A stretch of 64,000 nucleotides of DNA from Sphingobacterium athyrii (lineage in GTDB: Bacteria; Bacteroidota; Bacteroidia; Sphingobacteriales; Sphingobacteriaceae). Below are positions 24,655 to 34,356 of the stretch, piece after piece; within the stretch, counting starts at the first letter, position 1; every line of letters starts with the position of its first letter. The notes under the pieces are model-generated. The model was not told the DNA's origin, did not search any database, and saw only the letters and a list, made by a program, of their open reading frames with translations. The position numbers and the translations under genes were made by a program. The DNA is taken from positions 62,614 to 126,613 of the forward strand of contig NZ_QCXX01000010.1 of NCBI RefSeq assembly GCF_003071065.1, given 5' to 3'.

Positions 24655-27102
24655 ATGAAAGTTTTAAAATTTGGAGGAACTTCAGTCGGAACAGTAGAAA
24701 GTCTCAAAGCAGTCTTAAGCATTGTTAAGAAATCCTATGATGCTAAGGAAAAGCCACTGGTGGTATTATCTGCGATGTCAGGAGTAACAAATTTACTAAC
24801 CCAGTTGGCAGAGGACGCGGCAGAAGGAAAGTCCTTTTCTGATGGACTTAAATCTTTGGAGGATAAACATTTTGCAGTCGTGAAAGAGCTTCTCGCAGTT
24901 AAGTTTCAAAATCCAGTTTTCACCAAACTTAAGTTATTTTTCAATGAGATCGAGGATCTGCTCCAGGGAATTTTTGCACTGAAGGAGCTAAGTAATCAAA
25001 GTAAGGACCTGATTCTGAGTTATGGTGAGCGATGCTCGAATTATATGGTTTCTAAAGTAATGGAACAGTATATACCGGAGTCTCTATTTATTGATGCCTC
25101 GCATTATGTAAAGACCGATTCCGACTTTGGTAATGCCCATTTAAATGAAGCCCTGACGGAGCAGCTCGTGAAATCAATGTATATCACACACAGTGATAAA
25201 TTGCTTTTTGTAACCGGTTTTATCGGTAGCAATGAGAATGGTCGCATCACCACCTTGGGAAGAGGCGGATCGGACTATACTGCTGCCATTTTTGGGTCGA
25301 TACTTGATGCGACAGCGATTGAAATCTGGACTGATGTTAATGGCATGCTGACTGCTGATCCCCGGATCGTGAAAAAAGCCTTTTCACTCCCGGTGCTTTC
25401 CTATACTGAAGCAATGGAGCTTTCTTATTTTGGTGCTAAGGTAATCTACCCACCAACCATGATACCCGCATTTTTGAAGAAAATCCCGATTGTCATCCGC
25501 AATACTTTTGAGCCTGATTTCTCGGGTACGGTAATCCAATTTGATAGCGGAAAAACAGCGTTGCCAATCAAGGGGATTTCTTCTATCTCGGATATTTCTG
25601 TGATCAATTTAAGTGGATCAGGAATGATCGGCAAGTCTGGGTTTAGCGGGCGACTTTTTACGCTGTTGGCAAGGGAGCAGATTAATGTTGTATTGATCAC
25701 GCAATCTTCTTCGGAGCATAGCATCACCTTTGCGGTTAATCCCTCGGATGCGAAGCGTGCAATACAGTTGATTGAAATTGAATTCGAACTGGAAATCCAG
25801 GCAAATAAGCTGGTTATTCCTGCTATAGAGGATAATCTTTCTGTATTGGCCATTGTTGGCGAAAATATGAAACGGACTCCGGGGATGTCCGGAAGGTTAT
25901 TTGCTGCCCTTGGACGAAATGGTATCAATGTAAGAGCTATAGCACAAGGGTCATCGGAATATAATATCTCCGTCATCATCGGTAAAGAAGATTTGGCCAA
26001 AGCGCTCAACGCTGTTCACGATGCTTTTTTCGCGGAGTTGAAAAAAACATTGCATGTATTTAATATCGGTACAGGTAATATTGGTGCAACGTTATTTAAA
26101 CAATTGGAGGATCAACATGATTTTCTGCTGGATAAGAACGATATCGAGATCAAAGTGGTTGGAATTTCCAATAGCCGTAAGATGTTATTTAATACCGAAG
26201 GTGTAGAACTAAATAATTGGTCGGCTGAGCTCGAAAAGAATGGCTCCGAGGCGGATCTGGCTTTATTTATTGAGAAAATGAAAGCCTTAAACTTACCAAA
26301 CTGTGTGTTTATTGATAATACCGCAAGCAAGTTGCCAGCCACGTATTATGAAGATATTTTTAAATCCAATATCTCCATCGTAACCTGTAATAAAATCGCG
26401 AATTCTGGAAAGTATGCACAATATAAGACGCTTCGCGATACTGCCCATAAACATGGGGTGGACTTTTTCTATGAGACGAATGTCGGTGCCGGGCTACCTA
26501 TCGTAAGGGTTCTTAAAGACTTGATGTTGAGTGGCGACCGTATCTTAAAGATCGAGGCCATTCTTTCAGGTACGATATCTTACATCTTCAACAATTTCAA
26601 AGACTATGCTACTTTTTTCAATGTTGTTAAGCAAGCGCAAGAGTTGGGCTATACCGAACCGGATCCAAGGGATGATTTGGGGGGAATAGACTTTATGCGT
26701 AAAATGTTGATTTTGGCAAGAGACGCTGGCTATGCCGTTGAAGCGGAAGATGTAGATCTGGGACCGATTCTTCCGGAAGCCTGTCTAAAGGCCGATACCG
26801 TGGACGCCTTCTATGCGGAATTACAAAATGAGAATGCTTATTTCGAAGATATGAAAGCAAGAGCTGCCCGTGAGAAGAAAGTAATACGTTATATCGGAAA
26901 GCTTGAAAATGGAAAAGTTTCTATAGCGATCCAATTTGTAGACGAAAACCACCCTTTTTACGCGTTATCGGGTAGTGATAACATTATTTCCTTTACCACA
27001 GAAAGATACAAAGAACGCCCTTTGGTTGTCAAGGGCCCCGGAGCCGGTGCTGAAGTGACTGCGGCGGGCGTGTTCGCAGATTTGGTTAACGTTGGAGCAT
27101 AA
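24655..27102 (+). CDS. thrA: bifunctional aspartate kinase / homoserine dehydrogenase
   Basis: First and third steps of threonine synthesis from aspartate. Aspartokinase motif KFGGTSVG is at residues 4-11, with GRGGSDYTAAIFG later; two ACT-type regulatory modules lie at about 300-460 (SGSGMIGKSGFSGRLF and GENMKRTPGMSGRLF). The homoserine dehydrogenase begins about 465 with NAD(P) turn GTGNIG (472-477) and carries EAILSGTISYIFN and EPDPRDDLGGIDFMRK. The length of 815 is normal for ThrA/MetL fusions. Probably inhibited by threonine through the ACT modules (known for the family) and controlled by the leader attenuator. First gene of thrABC. Confidence 0.97.
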   Translation: MKVLKFGGTSVGTVESLKAVLSIVKKSYDAKEKPLVVLSAMSGVTNLLTQLAEDAAEGKSFSDGLKSLEDKHFAVVKELLAVKFQNPVFTKLKLFFNEIEDLLQGIFALKELSNQSKDLILSYGERCSNYMVSKVMEQYIPESLFIDASHYVKTDSDFGNAHLNEALTEQLVKSMYITHSDKLLFVTGFIGSNENGRITTLGRGGSDYTAAIFGSILDATAIEIWTDVNGMLTADPRIVKKAFSLPVLSYTEAMELSYFGAKVIYPPTMIPAFLKKIPIVIRNTFEPDFSGTVIQFDSGKTALPIKGISSISDISVINLSGSGMIGKSGFSGRLFTLLAREQINVVLITQSSSEHSITFAVNPSDAKRAIQLIEIEFELEIQANKLVIPAIEDNLSVLAIVGENMKRTPGMSGRLFAALGRNGINVRAIAQGSSEYNISVIIGKEDLAKALNAVHDAFFAELKKTLHVFNIGTGNIGATLFKQLEDQHDFLLDKNDIEIKVVGISNSRKMLFNTEGVELNNWSAELEKNGSEADLALFIEKMKALNLPNCVFIDNTASKLPATYYEDIFKSNISIVTCNKIANSGKYAQYKTLRDTAHKHGVDFFYETNVGAGLPIVRVLKDLMLSGDRILKIEAILSGTISYIFNNFKDYATFFNVVKQAQELGYTEPDPRDDLGGIDFMRKMLILARDAGYAVEAEDVDLGPILPEACLKADTVDAFYAELQNENAYFEDMKARAAREKKVIRYIGKLENGKVSIAIQFVDENHPFYALSGSDNIISFTTERYKERPLVVKGPGAGAEVTAAGVFADLVNVGA

Positions 27103-27133
27103 GACTATTTTGAAGTAAATAACGATTGAAGTA

Positions 27134-28129
27134 ATGGCTAATAATTTAAATGTAGAATATCTAAAAGGTAAAGTCATCGATTTGGACAAGATGCTGCCGG
27201 AAGTTCGGGTATTTGCTCCTGCAACTGTTGCGAATATGATCTGTGGTTTTGATATACTGGGTTTTGCGGTGGAGCAGCCGGGAGATGAAGTTATCATGCG
27301 GCGCAAACAGCAGCCCGGAGTGACCATAAAAGAGATCACAGGAGATGATGGTAGACTCCCGCTCGACCCCAGTAAAAACACCGTGTCTGCTTGTGTTCAG
27401 TACCTGTTGCAAGCGCTAAATATTGCGTCGAAAGTCGGTGTCGAAATTGAATTGCACAAGCACATGCCAATCGGATCGGGTTTGGGCTCCAGTGCGGCGA
27501 GTACGGTGGCAGGACTTTTTGCGATCAATGTTATGCTTGGCAACCCATTAACGAAAGAAGAATTGTTACCGTTCTGTGTCGAGGGGGAGCGATTAGCCTG
27601 TGGTACCGGTCATGCCGATAATGTTGCGCCGGCACTTTATGGAGGTATAACGTTAATCAGGGGCAATGAGCCTTTGGATGTTGTTTCTATTCCTTCACCG
27701 AAGGAATTAGTGGCAGCAGTGGTGTTTCCACAGGTCGATGTCCCTACACGTGACGCACGACAATTAATCAAAGATAAAGTCTTATTAAAAGATGCTGTGA
27801 CGCAATGGGGCAATATTGCCGGATTGGTAGCGGCTTTATTTAAAGAAGATTATGATCTGATTTCCCGGAGCATGAAGGATATTCTTATAGAGCCCACGCG
27901 TGCGATATTGATTCCGCAGTTTTATGAAATGAAGGAAATCGCACTACAGCATGGAGCTCTGAGCTTTGGTATATCAGGTTCAGGCCCCTCGGTCGTTGCA
28001 ATGACACGGGATGAGCAGATAGCCAAAAAGATTGCAGACAGCATCCAGGCTCATCTCAAGGAAAATGAAATTGACAGCTTTGGCTACGTCTCAAAAGTAA
28101 ATATAGAAGGACCGAGAGTATTAAATTAA
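27134..28129 (+). CDS. thrB: homoserine kinase
   Basis: GHMP-family kinase, phosphorylates homoserine with ATP. ATP-binding loop PIGSGLGSSAASTVAG (about 114-129) and the C-terminal GISGSGPSVVAM glycine motif are present, with FAPATVANMICGFDILGFAV near the N-terminus. At 331 residues it has a short N-terminal extension compared with common ThrB. It follows thrA by 31 bases in the operon. Confidence 0.95.
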   Translation: MANNLNVEYLKGKVIDLDKMLPEVRVFAPATVANMICGFDILGFAVEQPGDEVIMRRKQQPGVTIKEITGDDGRLPLDPSKNTVSACVQYLLQALNIASKVGVEIELHKHMPIGSGLGSSAASTVAGLFAINVMLGNPLTKEELLPFCVEGERLACGTGHADNVAPALYGGITLIRGNEPLDVVSIPSPKELVAAVVFPQVDVPTRDARQLIKDKVLLKDAVTQWGNIAGLVAALFKEDYDLISRSMKDILIEPTRAILIPQFYEMKEIALQHGALSFGISGSGPSVVAMTRDEQIAKKIADSIQAHLKENEIDSFGYVSKVNIEGPRVLN

Positions 28130-28256
28130 AAATTTGCCATACCGTGTTTATAAAAATAGTACATGGAAGGTGGCGCCTGACTGATCGTATGACCACTGTA
28201 TCATATACAAGGGGACCGTATTCAGTATAGATGTATGTTAAAGTAAATATTAAAAG

Positions 28257-29564
28257 ATGAAGTTTTACAGTACAAATAATAGAACATTGGCTGTCTCTTT
28301 CAAAGATGCCGTATTTAATTCATTGCCAGCGGATAAAGGGTTGTATATGCCTGAACAAATCCCGCAGCTGGACCCTTTATTCATCAAAAATATCCAACAA
28401 TATTCTTTGCAGGAAATTGCGTTGGAGGTAGCCTCGACACTTTTAGGGAGTGATATTCCTAAGCCGGATTTAAAGAAAATCGTCGATGAAGCGATTAATT
28501 TTGATGCACCCGTAAAATTCCTGACCGATAGTACAGCTGTACTAGAGCTATTTCATGGACCTTCTTATGCTTTTAAGGATTTTGGAGCTCGATTTATGAG
28601 CCGTATTATGGGATACTTTTCTAAAGCTGATGATAAATTGCTGGATGTGCTCGTCGCAACTTCAGGCGATACTGGAGGAGCTGTGGCATTAGGTTTCTTG
28701 GGAGTAGAGGGGACTCGTGTGACCATATTATATCCCAAAGGCAAAGTTTCCGAGGTACAAGAGCTACAGTTGACAACAAACGGGCAAAATATACGTGCCC
28801 TTGAGGTCGATGGTACATTTGACGATTGTCAGGCGCTCGTGAAACAGGCGTTTAATGATGAAGGGCTCAATCAAACATTGCGATTGACATCTGCCAATTC
28901 AATCAATATTGCCCGATTGATCCCGCAAACCTTCTACTATTTTTATGCTTATGCCCAACTGAAATCCCAAGGCATCAATGAAGTCGCATTTACCGTGCCA
29001 AGTGGTAATTTTGGAAATATTGGCGCAGGTTTGTTAGCTTACAAAATGGGGCTTCCTGTCAAACATTTTGTGGCAGCGACAAATGTCAACGATACCGTAC
29101 CGAGATTTCTTGTTTCAGGACAATACGAACCCAAACCTTCTGTCCAGACATTGAGTAATGCCATGGATGTGGGAAACCCAAGCAATTGGGTGCGGATTCA
29201 GGATCTTTTTGCAGGTAATCTTGCAGAGCTAAAAGCAATGCTTTCTTCCTATACGTTTACTGATAAAGAAACAAAAGTTGGGATGGATAGACTCGTGCAA
29301 GAAGCAAATTACATTGCCTGTCCACATACGGCGATTGCTTGGCTTGGTGCGAAAGCTTATGCTAAAGAAAATCCGGGTCATTACGCCTCGGTATTCTTAT
29401 CTACAGCACATCCCTGCAAATTCCCGGATGCGATAGATGCTGAAGTGTTCGCAAAAATTGCATTGCCGGACGGTGCAGAAGCGTTGCAAGGAAAAGAAAA
29501 ACTAGCGGAACCTTTGGCGGTAGACTTCGAAGCGTTCAAAAGATATCTAATCAACCATAACTAA
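28257..29564 (+). CDS. thrC: threonine synthase
   Basis: PLP enzyme that converts O-phosphohomoserine to threonine. The Schiff-base Lys107 lies in SYAFKDFGARF, and the phosphate-binding loop is TSGDTGGAVALG. FTVPSGNFGNIGAGLLA and the C-terminal STAHPCKFPDAI blocks also match. 435 residues, type with the N-terminal cap (MKFYSTNNRTLAVSFKDAVF). It begins 127 bases after thrB; the spacer shows no promoter I can defend. The operon ends in the terminator at 29.6 kb. Confidence 0.97.
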   Translation: MKFYSTNNRTLAVSFKDAVFNSLPADKGLYMPEQIPQLDPLFIKNIQQYSLQEIALEVASTLLGSDIPKPDLKKIVDEAINFDAPVKFLTDSTAVLELFHGPSYAFKDFGARFMSRIMGYFSKADDKLLDVLVATSGDTGGAVALGFLGVEGTRVTILYPKGKVSEVQELQLTTNGQNIRALEVDGTFDDCQALVKQAFNDEGLNQTLRLTSANSINIARLIPQTFYYFYAYAQLKSQGINEVAFTVPSGNFGNIGAGLLAYKMGLPVKHFVAATNVNDTVPRFLVSGQYEPKPSVQTLSNAMDVGNPSNWVRIQDLFAGNLAELKAMLSSYTFTDKETKVGMDRLVQEANYIACPHTAIAWLGAKAYAKENPGHYASVFLSTAHPCKFPDAIDAEVFAKIALPDGAEALQGKEKLAEPLAVDFEAFKRYLINHN

Positions 29565-29568
29565 ACGC

Positions 29569-29608
29569 GGAGGGGGATGTCCAGAAGATTGGACTCCTCC
29601 TTTTTTTT
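29569..29608 (+). terminator. intrinsic terminator of thrABC
   Basis: GTCCA/TGGAC inside GGAGG/CCTCC arms, followed by eight T. Confidence 0.8.
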
Positions 29609-29768
29609 ATTTTACTCGTAAATCCTCTTACGATCTCTTTCCAAATGTTTAATTCTTAAGAACTTCGCTTTCACTTTCTGGATAGTGTTTTTATAAACTA
29701 GCTTTTGTCGTTTAACACTTGGGTATTCGCTGGTTTTATTACTTAGGCTTTTTATATCGTATGTTTCA

Positions 29769-29798
29769 TTTGGATGTCGAAATAATAAGTTAATTTTG
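29769..29798 (+). promoter_or_regulatory. promoter of rlmI, probably giving a leaderless mRNA
   Basis: TTTG at 29769-29772 and TAATTTTG at 29791-29798, 18 bases apart, exactly as at the tRNA-Met promoters. The ATG at 29804 is only five bases beyond, at the expected transcription start. Confidence 0.65.
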
Positions 29799-29803
29799 CA
29801 GTA

Positions 29804-30991
29804 ATGAAATCAGTTTATTTGAATAAGGGTAAGGATAAAGCTGCCTGGCAATTGCATCCTTGGGTATTTTCTGGAGCAATTAAATCATTGTCCGATAAGA
29901 TAGAAGATGGCGAAGTTGTTGGCGTATACAATGCCGAGCGAGAGTTTATCGCATATGGATTATTTCACAATAGTTCCCGGGTAGCCATTCGTTTATTGGA
30001 ATGGAATCCAAACGCTCAGATTGATGCGGATTGGTGGCGTACCCGTATTCAAAAGGCGGTAGCGGCGAGAGAGCATTTACTCCAGGATGGTATGACGAAC
30101 ACGGTCCGCCTCATTTTTGCGGAAGCAGATTTTCTGCCTGGATTAATCGTTGATAAGTATGCTGATTTTATTTCCATTCAAGTTCATTCGGTAGGGGTAG
30201 AGAAGGTTAAAGATATTATTATCGCAGAATTAAATACCCTACTCGATCCTACAGGTATCTACGAACGGAGCGATCTAAAATCCCGTGAACATGAAGGTTT
30301 ACCTGATACAAATGGTCTTTTGTCTGGAGAGTTGCCGCCTGAATTTGTAGACGTTATCGAAAACGGCCTTCATTATAAAGTAAATATTATTGACGGACAA
30401 AAGTCGGGATTTTACTGTGACCAGCGGGAAAATAGATTGTTGACCGCAGGATATGTCGCCAATAAACGTGTATTGGATTGTTTCTGCTATTCTGGTGGAT
30501 TCACATTGAACAGCTTAAAAGCTGGAGCAAGTCAAGTCGTTTCGGTGGATAGTTCGGCATTGGCCATTGAAACGTTGGAAAAAAATGTTATCGAAAACGG
30601 ATTTGAGCCAAGTCGGCATAAAGCAATATTGTCCGACGTCAATAAGCAATTGCGCAAGTTTATGGATGAAGGAGAAAAATTCGATCTGATTGTCCTGGAT
30701 CCACCTAAATATGCGCCTTCCCGGTCAGCTTTGGATCGTGCGTCACGGGCTTATAAAGATTTAAACCGTAGGGGCTTAATGCTGCTGAATAGCGGTGGAT
30801 TATTAGCGACCTTTTCTTGCTCTGGCGCAATGGATATGGATACCTTTAAGCAAGTACTAGCATGGGCAGCATTGGATGCAGGCAAAGAAATACAATTTAT
30901 TAGACAATTCCACCAGCCAGAGGATCACCCTGTACGGGCCTCCTTTCCAGAAGGTGAATACCTCAAAGGATTGTTGGTACGTGTAATATAA
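29804..30991 (+). CDS. rlmI: class I SAM-dependent rRNA (cytosine) methyltransferase, RlmI-like
   Basis: 395 residues: PUA domain at the N-terminus (KGKDKAAWQLHPWVFSGAI), the EEHE-like domain in the middle and a Rossmann methyltransferase from about residue 200. Motifs are KSGFYCDQRENR, VLDCFCYSGGFTLNSLKAGA (SAM site) and VLDPPKYAPS (substrate/catalytic motif IV). RlmI makes 5-methylcytosine in 23S rRNA. Orthology to RlmI rather than a related RlmK/L-like enzyme is by overall layout. Confidence 0.88.
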   Translation: MKSVYLNKGKDKAAWQLHPWVFSGAIKSLSDKIEDGEVVGVYNAEREFIAYGLFHNSSRVAIRLLEWNPNAQIDADWWRTRIQKAVAAREHLLQDGMTNTVRLIFAEADFLPGLIVDKYADFISIQVHSVGVEKVKDIIIAELNTLLDPTGIYERSDLKSREHEGLPDTNGLLSGELPPEFVDVIENGLHYKVNIIDGQKSGFYCDQRENRLLTAGYVANKRVLDCFCYSGGFTLNSLKAGASQVVSVDSSALAIETLEKNVIENGFEPSRHKAILSDVNKQLRKFMDEGEKFDLIVLDPPKYAPSRSALDRASRAYKDLNRRGLMLLNSGGLLATFSCSGAMDMDTFKQVLAWAALDAGKEIQFIRQFHQPEDHPVRASFPEGEYLKGLLVRVI

Positions 30992-31046
30992 ATGCAGATA
31001 TATAGGTTGATTTGAATGAATCGACCTTTTTAATTTAAGCGAAATC

Positions 31047-32243
31047 ATGATCAGAGAAAAAGAAACCAGACCTATTTTTTCTATTTTGTTTGCCGTGAGT
31101 ATGGTGCACCTGCTGAATGATCTTATTCAGGCTGTAATCCCTGCGACCTACCCTTTATTAAAAGAAGAGCATCACCTGAGTTTTTCACAGGTTGGGATGA
31201 TTACATTGGTGTATCAGATTGCTGCGTCAATTTTTCAGCCTGTTGTAGGGTCTTTTACCGATAAGCGCCCTGTGCCATATTCGCAGATTATCGGTATGTC
31301 CTTTTCCCTTGTGGGCATGTTGCTCTTTTCCCAGGCACATACATATGCATGGATCTTGTTTTCCGTTTTCCTGGTAGGTATTGGTTCCTCGATTTTTCAC
31401 CCTGAATCTTCGCGGGTAGCCTATATGGCTTCGGGTGGCAGACGCAGTATGGCTCAGTCTATATTTCAAATCGGCGGAAATGCAGGTACGGCTTTGGCAC
31501 CTATTATCGTTGCTTTTCTGGTCTTACCTCGCGGTCAACAGGCCATCGCCTGGATGTGTTTATTTACCATTGTTGGTCAGTTTATCTCCTATTATATTGG
31601 TACTTGGTATAAACGTAGGCTTGCAAATGTTTCCAGAACGACAAAAAGAGTTATTCGTGTACCGGATCTACCCAATTCACGTATTGTGACTACCGTTGTT
31701 ATTCTACTGTTGTTGATCGTGTCAAAGTATTTCTATATCGCCAGTATTACAAACTATTTTCAGTTTTATACCATGAAAAAATTTGGGATAAATGAAGTTG
31801 AAGCACAGGTGTACCTGTTTTACTTTCTGATAGCTGTTGCGGTTGGTACCTTGCTCGGTGGAGCTTTCGGGGATCGTTTTGGCAGGAAATATGTAATTTG
31901 GTTTTCGGTTTTAGGTGTAGCACCTTTTGCATTGGCTTTACCCTACGTTGGTCTAACCATGACCGGAATACTGATTGTCATTATCGGACTGATATTGTCT
32001 TCGGCCTTTCCAGCCATTATAGTCTATGCGCAGGAATTACTGCCTAAAAAGCTAGGAATGGTTTCGGGGCTATTTTATGGTTTTGCATTCGGCATGGGCG
32101 GGATAGGATCTGCCGTTCTCGGTTGGCAGGCAGATCATACCTCCATCGAGTTTATTTATCACCTGTGTTCATATTTACCCTTGATAGGTATCGTCGCTTA
32201 TTTTCTTCCAGACTTACAAAAGACCCCTTACAAAGAGATTTAG
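31047..32243 (+). CDS. MFS transporter, fosmidomycin-resistance (Fsr) type
   Basis: 398 residues with about 12 transmembrane helices. MVHLLNDLIQAVIPATYPLL, VYQIAASIFQPVVGSFTDKRP and GGAFGDRFGRKYV are the paired MFS loop motifs between helices 2-3 and 8-9. The HxxxDxxxxxxP arrangement in the first helix is typical of the Fsr subfamily, drug/proton antiporters. Substrate unknown. It is 55 bases after rlmI on the same strand and may be co-transcribed; a shared strong terminator lies at its end. Confidence 0.87.
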   Translation: MIREKETRPIFSILFAVSMVHLLNDLIQAVIPATYPLLKEEHHLSFSQVGMITLVYQIAASIFQPVVGSFTDKRPVPYSQIIGMSFSLVGMLLFSQAHTYAWILFSVFLVGIGSSIFHPESSRVAYMASGGRRSMAQSIFQIGGNAGTALAPIIVAFLVLPRGQQAIAWMCLFTIVGQFISYYIGTWYKRRLANVSRTTKRVIRVPDLPNSRIVTTVVILLLLIVSKYFYIASITNYFQFYTMKKFGINEVEAQVYLFYFLIAVAVGTLLGGAFGDRFGRKYVIWFSVLGVAPFALALPYVGLTMTGILIVIIGLILSSAFPAIIVYAQELLPKKLGMVSGLFYGFAFGMGGIGSAVLGWQADHTSIEFIYHLCSYLPLIGIVAYFLPDLQKTPYKEI

Positions 32244-32263
32244 TATACGATTTAATAATAAAT

Positions 32264-32298
32264 AAGAGGGCGGATATTGCCAAAATATCCGCCCTCTT
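32264..32298. terminator. bidirectional intrinsic terminator
   Basis: AAGAGGGCGGATATT (32264-32278) pairs perfectly with AATATCCGCCCTCTT (32284-32298) between convergent genes. Confidence 0.85.
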
Positions 32299-32310
32299 CT
32301 CTTGTTTATA

Positions 32311-33072
32311 TTATTTGATGCAATCCATCCAGGCTGTTGCCATCATTTGTGCTCCTGCTAGCGTAGGGTGTACACCATCCGCTGCCCAATAGGCTCCCGG
32401 AGCTGTCTTTTGTGCGTTATCAAAGATTTTCTGATAGGGGAGGAGTATCGCATTGAATTCTTTTGCGATTTCACGTGCAGTCTCCTGATAGGCTAAAAAT
32501 TTGGGATACCAGGCATCTGTGATATGGCCAACACCTTTTACGGCAAAAGGTTCTCCAATTATCAGTTTAACATTCGGAAGTTTCTGCAAGGTCTCTTGCA
32601 ACAATTGTTGGTATTGGGATTTATATTCTTCAACAGTTGTTTTGGCTCCACGGTCTATGGTTCGCCAAAAATCATTTACACCGATTAAGATACTCAATAC
32701 GGTTGGTTTGATTGCTAAAGTATCCTCTGCCCAGCGTTTTTGAAGGTCGGGAACACGATTGCCGCTGATTCCGGTATTGTAAATTTTTAGATTCTTTGCG
32801 GCATATTTATTCAATAGTTCGCTTGCAGCCAATAAAGCATAACCGCGCCCCAAGGCGTTGGTGTCATTGGCTTTTCTGTTATCCCTATCGCGGCCCACAT
32901 CCGTAATGGAGTCGCCCTGAAATAGGATGACGTCTCCATCATTCAAACTTATTTTTGAAGATTTGAAGCTGTCTCCATAGGCGTAAGCTTCGTTGTCCAA
33001 TAAATTAGCACCAGTCAAAAGACCGGCACCAATTATGCTTTTTTTGATAAATGATCTGCGGTTTGTGCTCAT
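32311..33072 (-). CDS. SGNH/GDSL-type hydrolase with Tat signal
   Basis: 253 residues. Twin-arginine signal NRRSFIKKSIIGAGLLTGA at the N-terminus marks it for Tat export. SGNH blocks: FQGDSITDVGRD (nucleophile Ser), ISGNRVPDL (Gly), IGVNDFW (Asn) and DGVHPTLAG (catalytic Asp/His). It would be a periplasmic esterase acting, for example, on acetylated carbohydrates; the substrate cannot be told. TatA is encoded 11 kb away. Confidence 0.9.
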   Translation of the reverse strand: MSTNRRSFIKKSIIGAGLLTGANLLDNEAYAYGDSFKSSKISLNDGDVILFQGDSITDVGRDRDNRKANDTNALGRGYALLAASELLNKYAAKNLKIYNTGISGNRVPDLQKRWAEDTLAIKPTVLSILIGVNDFWRTIDRGAKTTVEEYKSQYQQLLQETLQKLPNVKLIIGEPFAVKGVGHITDAWYPKFLAYQETAREIAKEFNAILLPYQKIFDNAQKTAPGAYWAADGVHPTLAGAQMMATAWMDCIK

Positions 33073-33098
33073 TATTAGGTTTTTGTTATGCTTTAAAG

Positions 33099-34295
33099 TT
33101 ACATACTTTTAGCATATTTTTCTAAACCTTTTACAATGATGTTACAGGCTTTTTCTATTTCAGCTTCGGTAATGGTCAACGGTGGGGCTACACGAAGTGC
33201 CGTTTCACAATGAAGGTACCAGTCGATCATCACTCCCTGTTCAGCACAATACTTACTGACACTATAGACTTGCTCAAAGCTGTCCAATTGTAAGCACATC
33301 ATAAGTCCTAGTCCACGGATTTCTCTGATTGCCGGATGGCTGAGTTTTTTACGAAATAAATTAGCCTTGTAAGCTACCTGTTCTACCAACTTCTCCGATT
33401 TAATTACAGCAAGCGATGCACGTGCAGCGGCGCAACTTACAGGATGGCCTCCGAATGTGGTGATATGACCCAACATCGGATTGTCTTTAATGACATCCAT
33501 TACTTCTTTAGCGGCAACAAAGGCGCCCAATGGCATACCGCCACCAATGCCTTTGGCCAACATCAGTATATCAGGTACAATACCGAAATGTTCGAAGGCA
33601 AACAGTTTTCCTGTACGACCAAAACCAGTCTGGATTTCATCAAATATGAGTAGTGTGCCTGTCTCATCACAACGTTTTCTTACCGCTTGCATATAGGCTA
33701 TATCAGGAACTCTGACGCCAGCTTCCCCTTGAATGGCTTCTAGGATGACGGCTGCAGTTTTATCTGTAATATTCGCTAAGTCCCCGGGATCATTAAACGT
33801 AATAAAGTCTATTTCCGGAAGGAGTGGGGCATAGGCCTGACGGTATTCATCGTTCCCGATAAGACTAAGAGCACCTTGTGTACTACCATGATAAGCCTTC
33901 TTGGCTGCGATAATTTGCCTTCGTCCGGTATACTTCTTAGCTATTTTCATAGACCCTTCTACAGCTTCTGCACCACTGTTGGTCAGGTATACCGATTGAA
34001 AATTTGAAGGTAATTCTGCTAATAATTCTGTTGCAAACAGGACTTGTGGCGCCTGAACAAATTCACCATAGACAGTGACATGCAAATACTGATCGAGTTG
34101 AGTCTTTATGGCTTCGAGCACCTTGGGGTGACGATGCCCAATATTGCTCACATTAAATCCGGAGACAAGATCCATATACTCCTCTCCATTAGGCCCATAT
34201 AGGTAAACCCCTTCGGCCTTAACCACTTCAACCAATCTAGGTGAGCTAGAGGTCTGAGCGGTGTTCATTAAAAATAATTCTCTATTGCTTAACAT
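33099..34295 (-). CDS. class III (ornithine/acetylornithine-type) aminotransferase
   Basis: 398-residue PLP enzyme. LTNSGAEAVEGSMKIAKKYTG, FDEIQTGFGRTGKLFAFEHF and the PLP-binding Lys in MLAKGIGGGMPLGAFV are all present; TTFGGHPVSCAAARASL follows. The family includes ornithine, acetylornithine and GABA aminotransferases; the GABA branch would fit with gabD, but this is only suggestive because gabD is over 30 kb away. The gene appears single, behind the terminator of the sigma-factor operon. Confidence 0.88.
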   Translation of the reverse strand: MLSNRELFLMNTAQTSSSPRLVEVVKAEGVYLYGPNGEEYMDLVSGFNVSNIGHRHPKVLEAIKTQLDQYLHVTVYGEFVQAPQVLFATELLAELPSNFQSVYLTNSGAEAVEGSMKIAKKYTGRRQIIAAKKAYHGSTQGALSLIGNDEYRQAYAPLLPEIDFITFNDPGDLANITDKTAAVILEAIQGEAGVRVPDIAYMQAVRKRCDETGTLLIFDEIQTGFGRTGKLFAFEHFGIVPDILMLAKGIGGGMPLGAFVAAKEVMDVIKDNPMLGHITTFGGHPVSCAAARASLAVIKSEKLVEQVAYKANLFRKKLSHPAIREIRGLGLMMCLQLDSFEQVYSVSKYCAEQGVMIDWYLHCETALRVAPPLTITEAEIEKACNIIVKGLEKYAKSM

Positions 34296-34309
34296 GATTT
34301 TACAAATGT

Positions 34310-34354
34310 CCGAAAATAAAAAAGAAGTCTTTAAGACTTCTTTTTTATTTTCGG
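34310..34354 (-). terminator. intrinsic terminator of the ECF sigma operon
   Basis: A 20-bp perfect inverted repeat (34310-34329 with 34335-34354) around loop TTTAA, with GAAGTC/GACTTC core and A/T flanks. Confidence 0.9.
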
Positions 34355-34356
34355 GA

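Noticed and set aside
34310..34354. 20-bp palindrome as a regulator operator
   Set aside because: Position directly after a stop codon and the T tract fit a terminator better.
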